From Atopobium sp. (GTDB taxonomy: Bacteria; Actinomycetota; Coriobacteriia; Coriobacteriales; Atopobiaceae): 64,000 nt of DNA. The notes beneath the pieces are model-generated. The model was given only the letters and a program-made list of their open reading frames with translations, was not told where the DNA came from and made no database searches. A program made the translations under genes and the position numbers. The stretch is from assembly GCA_015259105.1 (NCBI GenBank), contig JABZGZ010000001.1, positions 54,137 to 118,136 on the forward strand, given 5' to 3'. Below are positions 57,829-64,000 of this stretch, in pieces (position 1 is the first letter of the stretch; each line of letters opens with the position of its first letter).

Positions 57829-58448
57829 GCGATTTTCGCTTTACGGACGTGTTTTTTCAAGAATTTTGATCCAATAAGGCCGCCAACGATCGTTCCCGCT
57901 GCAAACAAAGCCATCATCAGAAGGATCCAGGGGAGTTCGGTATATTGGGCGATCATCGCGGTAACGTCGGCGGCATTGTAGTAGGTTTCCAACTGTTTCA
58001 TGTAGGCTTCTCTGAACAGTACATACGGTATGATTCCATAAAAACCAAACGTCACCCAATAGACGATATAGCCGCCGATGACGCGTTTGATATCGTGATA
58101 AGAATCTTTACCCCACATAACCAGCTCGCCTATGACTGCGCCCACAATAGCGACCGGTGCACAGTAGGGTCCGCCCATGAAGGTGTAGAGGACACCAAAT
58201 ATGAGGATCGATCCGGAAAGTACGCCACGTTTGCCGATGCGATCGGCCATGACGAGATAGAACGGTGTTGCCAGTAACGGAAACAGCCATGATCCGACGA
58301 AGAACGTATTTTGTGGTGCCAACAGCATGTCTTCGACTACTTTTGCCACCGTGATAAGTATCATGATGATGAGATTGAATATTACAAATGTAAGGACGTC
58401 GCGCATGACCCACCTGGTATTTTTGGAGCTTTCAACTTCTGCTTTCAT
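57825..58448 (-). CDS. ECF substrate-binding membrane protein (Trep_Strep/MptD-like)
   Basis: A 207-residue protein with six hydrophobic helices, including FVIFNLIIMILITVAKVV near the N-terminus, FFVGSWLFPLLATPFYLVM, TFMGGPYCAPVAIVGAVIGEL and a C-terminal WILLMMALFAAGTIVGGLIG. The layout fits the Trep_Strep S-component family, whose substrate is uncertain. It is first in the island operon, ahead of EcfT, the ATPase and the ABC pair. GGAGGATC precedes the start. It defines what the system imports. Confidence 0.85.
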   Translation of the reverse strand: MKAEVESSKNTRWVMRDVLTFVIFNLIIMILITVAKVVEDMLLAPQNTFFVGSWLFPLLATPFYLVMADRIGKRGVLSGSILIFGVLYTFMGGPYCAPVAIVGAVIGELVMWGKDSYHDIKRVIGGYIVYWVTFGFYGIIPYVLFREAYMKQLETYYNAADVTAMIAQYTELPWILLMMALFAAGTIVGGLIGSKFLKKHVRKAKIA

Positions 58449-58509
58449 AGATGATCCTCCTTACTGTCGACTCTTTATATCGATGCACATCGATCGATTC
58501 GCCGATCAA

Positions 58510-58540
58510 TTGTTAGCTATAGGAAACTCTGCTTTATAAT
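58510..58540 (+). promoter_or_regulatory. Divergent control region with AraC-gene promoter
   Basis: TTGTTA (58510-58515) and TATAAT (58535-58540), spacer 19, fit a promoter for the AraC gene. Beside it, toward the ECF operon, ATCGATGCACATCGAT (58479-58494) is a dyad that could be an operator shared by both sides. The full gap is 204 bases. Confidence 0.45.
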
Positions 58541-58652
58541 GGATAAACAGCATGTTCCTGACAACTGCATTGATGAGATGCGTCCCTATACGGAATGAGA
58601 AGGCCTGATCAAGGAAGAAGCCTGGGAACCGGACGAGCGGAAAGGAAGGAAG

Positions 58653-59624
58653 ATGAAAAGTATTGAGACAGATCTTTACCGTGGGGCGTTTCAGGGATGG
58701 GATCTCAAGCCTTTGAAGGAAGTTCGTGGTTATGGCCCTGAAGGCGTCCTACACACCTTTGAAAATGAGCTGGGATCCGGTGAGTACTGGGCGTACTTTC
58801 GCGGAAGTCTTTTTGCCGTGAATGCATTCAGGATGAACTTTGCAAAAAGCGGGATCATGCGGTACCGCTGTACCGAGCACATCTGCCTGGGATGCTACGA
58901 TGATGTCAAGGGTATGGTGCAACGTCAGGGTGCGCCGCTCGCTCCGGGGGCCATCATGGTATATCTTGGGGGTGAGAATGAAGAATATGAGATGCGATTC
59001 TCAAAAGGGGCCGTAGCAAGGGCTTCGTCTATCACTATTTCTCCCGACTACTATCGGGATTATCTACAAAGCAGGTTTGGGGATATCAGAGATGTCCGGG
59101 AAGCCTTTATCAAAGTTGACGGAAAACATGATCTTCCCGAACTTGTCGATCTGCTCCGCAAGGCACGTGCGTATCAGGGCAAGGGAATTGCCGCGGTGCT
59201 GTTCTATGAGGGCGTGATTGCAGAGGCTGTCGCTCTTGTTATGGAATACGCTACCCGAGAAGATGGAAGCGAAGAACATAAGGCTCTGTCTCAGGATGAT
59301 ACACGCGCTATCTGCCATATCAGTGCCTACATTGCCGACAACCTGAGTGGAGACCTCTCCTGTGCACGGCTTGCCTCAGAGCTGTACATCGGGCAAACCA
59401 AGCTGAAAAGGCTGTTCAAAACCGCGACGGGGCTTTCACCTTCTGCGTATGTCATACGGGAACGAATGGAAGAGGCTGTTCGGCTGCTCAAGGAAACCGA
59501 TCTTCCGATTGCAAGCGTCGGTAAGGCGGTCGGTTACCGCAAACCGGGTGCGTTCACGGAAGCATTTCGAAGGAACAAGGGCTTCTCGCCGGTGGACTTT
59601 AGAAAGAGCAATGGTGTTCAGTGA
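58653..59624 (+). CDS. AraC-family transcriptional regulator
   Basis: A 323-residue regulator. The N-terminal ~200 residues form a ligand-sensing part with no family name I can give (GPEGVLHTFENELGSGEYWAY). The C-terminal ~100 residues hold two helix-turn-helix units (SCARLASELYIGQTKLKRLF and LPIASVGKAVGYRKPGAFTE). AAGGAAGG precedes ATG. It is divergent from the ECF/ABC operon and is its probable activator; AraC-type activators with bound siderophore are known for iron-chelate systems such as YbtA. Confidence 0.9.
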   Translation: MKSIETDLYRGAFQGWDLKPLKEVRGYGPEGVLHTFENELGSGEYWAYFRGSLFAVNAFRMNFAKSGIMRYRCTEHICLGCYDDVKGMVQRQGAPLAPGAIMVYLGGENEEYEMRFSKGAVARASSITISPDYYRDYLQSRFGDIRDVREAFIKVDGKHDLPELVDLLRKARAYQGKGIAAVLFYEGVIAEAVALVMEYATREDGSEEHKALSQDDTRAICHISAYIADNLSGDLSCARLASELYIGQTKLKRLFKTATGLSPSAYVIRERMEEAVRLLKETDLPIASVGKAVGYRKPGAFTEAFRRNKGFSPVDFRKSNGVQ

Positions 59625-59645
59625 ACCCTCACTGCGGTTAATCCT

Positions 59646-59730
59646 TCGAAAATCATCAATGTAATGGCTCGAAAAACATAGTTGAGTTAGCTCGAAAATC
59701 ATAAATGGAAATCCTCGAAAATCATAAATG
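59646..59730. repeat. Four tandem repeats with exact 23-bp period
   Basis: The 16-base unit TCGAAAATCATAAATG starts at 59646, 59669, 59692 and 59715. Copies 3 and 4 are identical, copy 1 differs by one base and copy 2 by a few; the 7-base spacers are not conserved. It lies just before the -35 box of the ATPase gene and 60 bases before its ATG. Confidence 0.85.
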
Positions 59731-59735
59731 AAGAG

Positions 59736-59766
59736 TTGAATTTGTGCTATCATCAGGCATTACAAT
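59736..59766 (+). promoter_or_regulatory. Probable promoter of the DUF4143 ATPase gene
   Basis: TTGAAT (59736-59741) and TACAAT (59761-59766), spacer 19, stand directly after the 23-bp repeats. Confidence 0.4.
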
Positions 59767-59790
59767 AGTTCTTACGAGGAAGGGGGTCTT

Positions 59791-61077
59791 ATGAGATATT
59801 CAAAGTTTAAGCCGGAAACATACATTCCTCGTATTATTGATTCACAGGTGCAGGTCCTTCTGGATACCTTTGGTGGTATAGAACTTTGTGGTCCTCGTTG
59901 GTCGGGGAAATCCTGGACGGCACAGTCATTTGGCGAGAGTGTGACACGTGTGGATGAATCCGAACAGATCTATATGGATGATCCGCAGCTTGCTCTTGTT
60001 GGTGATACCCCTCATGTTATTGACGAGTGGCAAGATATACCTGCTATATGGAATATTGTACGTCATAGGATTGATGATAGTGCAAATAAGCCGGGACAGT
60101 TTATTTTGACAGGCTCCTCCACTCCTCCCGAGGATGAAAAAAGACATAGTGGAGCAGGACGCATTGCACGGTTGCGTATGCATACTATGAGTCTTGCAGA
60201 GACTGGAGATTCTACGGGAGCAGTATCTCTTTTGGGACTCTTTGAAGATTCCTTCCAGCCGGCGCAATCTCATATTGATCTCACCGATTTAGCCAATATT
60301 GTATGCCGCGGTGGGTGGCCGGCTCTTCAAACAAAAAAATTGGCGGATCCAAGGGCCGTTACCGATGAGTATCTTAATGCACTTTTTGATGTAAGCATGC
60401 CTCGCGCGGGGAAAAGTCCACTTCTGTCCCGCCGCATAGCTGCATCTCTTGCACGAAATGTAGCAACGAGTGCAACGCTGGGTACCGTGAGAGATGATAT
60501 TGCTGCCTTTGACAATATAGCTCCGGTGGATGGGACCATATCCTCATACCTTGAAGAGTTTAGACGCAACTATTTTATTGAGGAGCTCTCGGGCTGGGAT
60601 GCGCCAATCAGGTCAAAGTCAAGGCTGCGCACGAAACCAAAACGATATTTCTGCGATACGTCTCTCGTGGCCAGTTTATTAGGTGTCGACTCTTCACGCT
60701 TACTTAAAGACGGACAGCTTTTTGGTTTATTGATTGAGTCACTCTGCATTCATGATTTGTCCGTTTACGTTTCCGCTTTGCCTAAGTCGTATGGGGGATC
60801 TTTACGATATTATGCGGACGCCGATGGGCTTGAGGTTGACGCCATTATTGAATTGATGGATGGTCGATGGGCAGCCATTGAAATCAAGATGGGGGAATCT
60901 AAAGTGGAAGATGCGGCTGCGAATCTCATAAGAGTTGCGAGAAAGGTGGCTGCTAATCCTGCAGCAAGAAATCCTAAGCCTAGCTTTATGGCCGTGCTGC
61001 TCGGTAAAGGGACGATGGCGCGTAGACGGCGCTCGGATGGGATATATGTTATTCCGATCGATACCTTGGGTGCATAA
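59791..61077 (+). CDS. AAA_14/DUF4143 ATPase
   Basis: A 428-residue protein of the widespread ATPase family with a C-terminal DUF4143 nuclease-like fold. Walker A GPRWSGKS near residue 34, Walker B VIDEWQ, a sensor LTGSS, and the C-terminal part LRYYADADGLEVDAIIEL with DAIIE and IEIKMG, which resembles PD-(D/E)XK acid residues. AGGAAGGGGG gives a strong ribosome site. The function of the family is unknown; it is common on mobile DNA. The preceding four repeats are probably its operator. Confidence 0.88.
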   Translation: MRYSKFKPETYIPRIIDSQVQVLLDTFGGIELCGPRWSGKSWTAQSFGESVTRVDESEQIYMDDPQLALVGDTPHVIDEWQDIPAIWNIVRHRIDDSANKPGQFILTGSSTPPEDEKRHSGAGRIARLRMHTMSLAETGDSTGAVSLLGLFEDSFQPAQSHIDLTDLANIVCRGGWPALQTKKLADPRAVTDEYLNALFDVSMPRAGKSPLLSRRIAASLARNVATSATLGTVRDDIAAFDNIAPVDGTISSYLEEFRRNYFIEELSGWDAPIRSKSRLRTKPKRYFCDTSLVASLLGVDSSRLLKDGQLFGLLIESLCIHDLSVYVSALPKSYGGSLRYYADADGLEVDAIIELMDGRWAAIEIKMGESKVEDAAANLIRVARKVAANPAARNPKPSFMAVLLGKGTMARRRRSDGIYVIPIDTLGA

Positions 61078-61238
61078 GAGATTGTGGGGAGGAATATTCG
61101 AGTAAAGTGCATTTAAACTCCAACTTCTCCATCTTACGTGTGTCCTTCAACTGATTCTAAATAAAGCTGTCTTGTATATAATGAAATTCATACAGCACTT
61201 GCTTAACCCTCCTATACAGGATACGAATCGGAGAAGAT

Positions 61239-61298
61239 GTGGCACTCTTTGGAAAATCAGTTTCTAAAAAAAACTGGCCGATAAGGGCTTTTCAGTCT
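61239..61298 (+). pseudogene. Possible gene start cut by the IS30 element
   Basis: GTG 61239, with GGAGAAG upstream and a TATAAT at 61177-61182, opens a frame MALFGKSVSKKNWPIRAFQ that runs to the left end of the IS at 61297 and stops two codons into it. The rest of the gene is not recognisable on the other side of the element. The 161 bases before it hold no other gene. Confidence 0.35.
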
Positions 61299-62399
61299 TG
61301 AATTCTCAAAGCAAGTGCAACGTTTGGTGATGGTAGACTTCCCAAGGGCACTTCCAACCCAGACGCTTACGTGGCCTTAAATTGAGCTCATTATATACTG
61401 CCTCAATCTCTTTATCACTAATCGATGAGAGGTCTGTGCCTTTTGGAAAATACTCTCTGATGAGACCGTTAGTATTTTCATTGGTACCTCTTTGCCAGGG
61501 ATGATGTGGAAGACAGAAGTAGATACTTACTCCGATAGCTTCTTGAAGTTCTGCTGCTCGAGCAAACTCAGATCCACGATCAAGCGTTATGGTTTTTACT
61601 ACCTCACCTCTCAAAGCTTGCTGTATAGCTACATTAACATCGGCACTAGACCCTGATGCAGCTTTGCCACCAACAAGGTAGCCGCTCATACGGTCAACTT
61701 GTGTGACCAGGCGTGGCCCTTTAGCTTTACCGATGACGGCATCTCCTTCCCAGTCTCCAATACGTTGGCGATCTGCAACCTCTTTTGGCCTTTCGACAAG
61801 TTCATGGGTTATCCGTATTTTTCCTCTGCGCTCTATGAGGTGTTTTGTATGCCGTCGTTTACCTCGGTGCCTGAGTCTTCTACGTACAGACTGTGCACCT
61901 GGAAGTTCACAGTCTAGTTTCCCTGAGTGTATGGCTCTATATATAGTGCTACAGCTGACAGGAGCGTATGAAAGCTCCAAGTGTAGTCTTCCTGCAATCT
62001 GCTCAGGTGAGAAGTGGCGACTACAGATAAGAAAGACAATACGTGCACGAAGGCTTGGATCATCGAGTAGGGTGCGTTTCTTGCAAGCCTGGCGTCGAAC
62101 ATCGGTTTTTCTCTGGGCGGTCGAGGCCCTGTAACAAAGATGCGCCACTCCAATGATTGTCCAACCGTTTCTTTTAATCTCCCGTGAAATACTTGATTTG
62201 TTTCGTCCGAGCTTACGAGCAATCTGGCTTATACTTTCATGATTTTTCCACCAGACCATAATGTCTTCGCGCTCTTCAATGCTAAGATGGCTATAGTGAC
62301 CCATGGAAATCCTTTCAATGAACGTTGTCGTAAGCGCCATTGTAGACCCATGGGTCACTACCTTGTCTTTTGTTGTTGCACTTGCAATGAGAATTCAAG
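61297..62399 (-). mobile_element. IS30-family insertion sequence, intact
   Basis: A 1103-bp element bounded by 25-bp inverted repeats at 61297-61321 and 62375-62399 that match except for two central bases; both begin CTTGAATTCTCA from outside. It carries a full transposase on the minus strand. The flanking bases (AGT on the left, CCG on the right) do not form a target duplication. Confidence 0.92.
61306..62304 (-). CDS. IS30-family transposase
   Basis: A 332-residue transposase. The N-terminal helix-turn-helix is SIEEREDIMVWWKNHESIS followed by IARKLGRNKSSISREI. The DDE residues are Asp in GDWEGDAVIG, Asp in TLDRGSEFA and Glu in GTNENTNGLIREYFPKG. AAAGGA six bases upstream supports ATG 62304 rather than the longer frame from 62358. 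It appears intact, so the element may still move. Confidence 0.95.
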   Translation of the reverse strand: MGHYSHLSIEEREDIMVWWKNHESISQIARKLGRNKSSISREIKRNGWTIIGVAHLCYRASTAQRKTDVRRQACKKRTLLDDPSLRARIVFLICSRHFSPEQIAGRLHLELSYAPVSCSTIYRAIHSGKLDCELPGAQSVRRRLRHRGKRRHTKHLIERRGKIRITHELVERPKEVADRQRIGDWEGDAVIGKAKGPRLVTQVDRMSGYLVGGKAASGSSADVNVAIQQALRGEVVKTITLDRGSEFARAAELQEAIGVSIYFCLPHHPWQRGTNENTNGLIREYFPKGTDLSSISDKEIEAVYNELNLRPRKRLGWKCPWEVYHHQTLHLL

Positions 62400-62402
62400 C
62401 CG

Positions 62403-62445
62403 GAAAAAAGAAGGACGCAGATGCCAGAAGCACCTACGCCCTTCT
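62403..62445 (-). terminator. Terminator after the FKBP gene
   Basis: On the minus strand a 12-base stem (62434-62445 with 62409-62420, two mismatches) is followed by six T residues. It lies right next to the IS end and includes half of the CCCTTCTCGCCC motif. Confidence 0.65.
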
Positions 62446-62467
62446 CGCCCTATAAAGGGGGAGTGGA

Positions 62468-62896
62468 TTACTCTTCAACCTCAAGAAGCTCAATGTTGAA
62501 GTTAAGGTCTTTACCAGCCATTGGATGGTTGGTGTCAAAGACGATAGTGGTGCCGTCGTTAGAGACAACGGTTGCCATAACAGGGTATCCCTCAGGGGTG
62601 CCCAGAGTAACCTGCTGACCTGCAACAAGATTCTCAGAGCCTGGAAGCTGAGCTACGGGAACAGGCTGTACTGCCTCCTCATGACGCTCACCATATGCCT
62701 CTGCTGCTGGAATGTGGACGTCAACAATCTGGCCAACGGTCATATCTTTGACAGCCTCATCAAAGCCTGGGATCATCTGACCAGCCATGCAGGTAAATGC
62801 CAGTGGCTCGTTGCGATCGCGGGAGGAGTCAAACTTAGTTCCGTCATCAAGAGTGCCTACGTAGTGGACCTTTACCTTTTTACCTTCGTTGCTCAT
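62468..62896 (-). CDS. FKBP-type peptidyl-prolyl isomerase (SlyD-like)
   Basis: A 142-residue SlyD-like isomerase. FKBP part: KVKVHYVGTLDDGTKFDSS and GQMIPGFDEAVKDM. The insert domain (residues ~65-120) has ERHEEAVQPVPVAQL and NHPMAGKDLNFNIELLEV closes the fold. Unlike E. coli SlyD there is no His-rich tail. It assists protein folding in the cytoplasm. Single gene, divergent from murI. Confidence 0.94.
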   Translation of the reverse strand: MSNEGKKVKVHYVGTLDDGTKFDSSRDRNEPLAFTCMAGQMIPGFDEAVKDMTVGQIVDVHIPAAEAYGERHEEAVQPVPVAQLPGSENLVAGQQVTLGTPEGYPVMATVVSNDGTTIVFDTNHPMAGKDLNFNIELLEVEE

Positions 62897-63008
62897 GAAA
62901 CTCCAATCGTTAAAAACATATCTTTGGCATTCTACCCAAGAGTGACGTAAATCAACCTTTGAATGATAAAGGTATAAAATACTTTACATTCAGTTTGAAA
63001 GGTTTGTA

Positions 63009-63818
63009 ATGGAAGCTCGCTTAGCTCCTCATAATTTTATTGGTGTATTTGACTCGGGCGTTGGTGGCATGAGTGTGCTTAAACACCTTGTTGCCCAAAT
63101 GCCTCACGAGGAATTTCATTATTTTGGCGATTCTGCATTTGCTCCTTATGGCACTAAACCAAAAGCACAGATTGCCCAGCGCTCTAGTGCTATTGCTAAA
63201 AAGTTTATTGATGAGGGTGCTAAAGCGCTGGTTATAGCTTGCAATACTGCTACAGCTGCTGCTGCAGACGAGCTGAGGGCAACCTATCCTCATGTACCTA
63301 TTGTGGGTGTTGAGCCAGCTCTTAAGCCTGCAGTAACTGCATATCCTCATGGAACAGTGATTGTTCTTGCTACAAAGGCAACACTTTCTTTGCAGAAGTA
63401 TCACAATCTTGAGTCACGCCTGCATCCTTCTGCAAAGGTCATCTCTATTCCAGGAGAAGGTCTGGTGGAGCTTATTGAATCTGGTCAGGCTGATTCCGAA
63501 CAGATGCACAGCCGCCTGACTGAGCTTTTGGGAGACTATGCTGGTCAGGTAGATGCTGTGGTTCTTGGTTGCACCCATTACCCCTTTATCAAAAAGCAAA
63601 TTAGCTCCGTTTTAGGAGACGTAGAATTTTTTGATGGTGGTGCAGGTGCTGCTCATCAGTTAAAGCGTTTGCTTGGACAGGCAAACTTGCTTGCTTCTGC
63701 AGATGTCACTGCAGACAAGAACACTAGCGCCGTAGAGCCTGATATTTTATTCTCATCAAGCATAGATACTCCTGAAGAATTGAAGTTCTACCAGGAGTTC
63801 TTCTCGCAAGATATGTAA
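63009..63818 (+). CDS. murI: Glutamate racemase
   Basis: A 269-residue racemase that makes D-glutamate for peptidoglycan. Both catalytic cysteines are in place: ALVIACNTATAAA and VLGCTHYPF. GVFDSGVGGMSVLKHL and YFGDSAFAPYG match the substrate-binding parts. GAAAGG precedes ATG. It lies between the FKBP gene and a converging DUF488 gene. Confidence 0.96.
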   Translation: MEARLAPHNFIGVFDSGVGGMSVLKHLVAQMPHEEFHYFGDSAFAPYGTKPKAQIAQRSSAIAKKFIDEGAKALVIACNTATAAAADELRATYPHVPIVGVEPALKPAVTAYPHGTVIVLATKATLSLQKYHNLESRLHPSAKVISIPGEGLVELIESGQADSEQMHSRLTELLGDYAGQVDAVVLGCTHYPFIKKQISSVLGDVEFFDGGAGAAHQLKRLLGQANLLASADVTADKNTSAVEPDILFSSSIDTPEELKFYQEFFSQDM

Positions 63819-63837
63819 GCGTGGCTGGGTAAGCGTA

Positions 63838-64000
63838 TTACTTAAGCTTAGTCTCAAGCCACTTTTTGAGCACTACTGCGTTGTTGTACGTAGTGTCTTT
63901 GTCCGAGAAAAGCAGTGTCACGGTAGATTGATCAAGCTTTTTAAGCTGTTCGACAAAGGCATCTGCGTCAGGATTGCTGTCAAGTTCAGCTGTATAGGTA
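63838..64000 (-). CDS. DUF488 family protein, C-terminal end (start outside window)
   Basis: The last 53 codons of a minus-strand gene run to the window edge. TAELDSNPDADAFVEQLKKL and VTLLFSDKDTTYNNAVVLKKWLE match the end of DUF488 proteins, a family of unknown role. It converges with murI with 19 bases between the stops. Confidence 0.8.
   Translation of the reverse strand, partial: TYTAELDSNPDADAFVEQLKKLDQSTVTLLFSDKDTTYNNAVVLKKWLETKLK

Noticed and set aside
59646..59730. Possible CRISPR array
   Set aside because: Units are 16 bases with 7-base spacers, far too short, and no cas genes are near; treated as operator-like repeats.
52112..61077. Prophage or conjugative element as source of the island
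   Set aside because: No integrase, relaxase, phage structural gene, or attachment-site repeat was seen; only the IS30 element is mobile.

Overview
The window looks like a chromosomal segment of a low-to-mid GC coriobacterium (Actinomycetota; an Atopobium/Lancefieldella-type organism is my best guess, from protein character and gene content rather than any search). Supporting signs are Gram-positive style AGGAGG ribosome sites, a tmk-holB-ricT-rsmI-metG-rsmA-tatD block like that of Firmicutes, type III glutamine synthetase, a Bce-type sensor/ABC module, and a TopA whose active-site motif resembles the archaeal-type branch. Almost all genes read on the + strand, in tightly packed and often overlapping operons. 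No rRNA, tRNA, CRISPR array or prophage was seen.

Layout. 1-3.7 kb: end of an iron alcohol dehydrogenase, a PTS IIA protein, then a DJ-1 / Y-family polymerase / small-protein operon. 3.8-8.5 kb: an APEAP-repeat membrane protein and an ABC ATPase with an FtsX permease carrying a long coiled coil. 8.6-11.6 kb: a three-domain glycosyltransferase. 11.7-20 kb: ligA, a small membrane protein, an Spx/ArsC-like protein, a phospholipase-like protein, mntP, an orphan solute-binding protein and glnN. 20-28.5 kb: polA, rnhA, degV, nhaA, an aminotransferase, a TPR protein and a STAS protein. 28.9-42.5 kb: tatA, tatC, topA, then tmk, holB, ricT, queD, a GH5-like protein, rsmI, metG, rsmA and tatD. 42.5-48.5 kb: a Bce-like two-component system and its ABC transporter, separated by a tandem GNAT gene. 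48.6-51.8 kb: crr, a nucleoid-associated protein and a probable Tat-exported cell-wall hydrolase. 62.4-64 kb: an FKBP isomerase, murI and a DUF488 end.

From about 51.9 to 62.4 kb lies an accessory island that is visibly more GC-rich in its transporter part. It holds two half-size ABC transporters fused to ATPases, a tandem-ATPase ECF energizing protein, EcfT, a Trep_Strep-type substrate-binding membrane protein and a divergent AraC regulator. This reads as one regulated uptake system, most plausibly for a metal chelate or siderophore. Beyond it are a DUF4143-type ATPase preceded by four repeats with an exact 23-bp period, and an intact IS30-family element at the island edge that appears to cut the start of another gene.

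The most unusual window-wide signal is the octamer TTTCTCGC (complement GCGAGAAA). I counted at least 27 copies by eye against about two expected. It occurs in all reading frames and between genes, leans to the + strand, and is nearly absent from the island. Longer forms (GGGTTTCTCGCCA) sit just after stop codons and in inverted pairs. This suggests a host DNA-level motif (Chi-like, FtsK-orienting, uptake-like or a repeat family) rather than codon usage.
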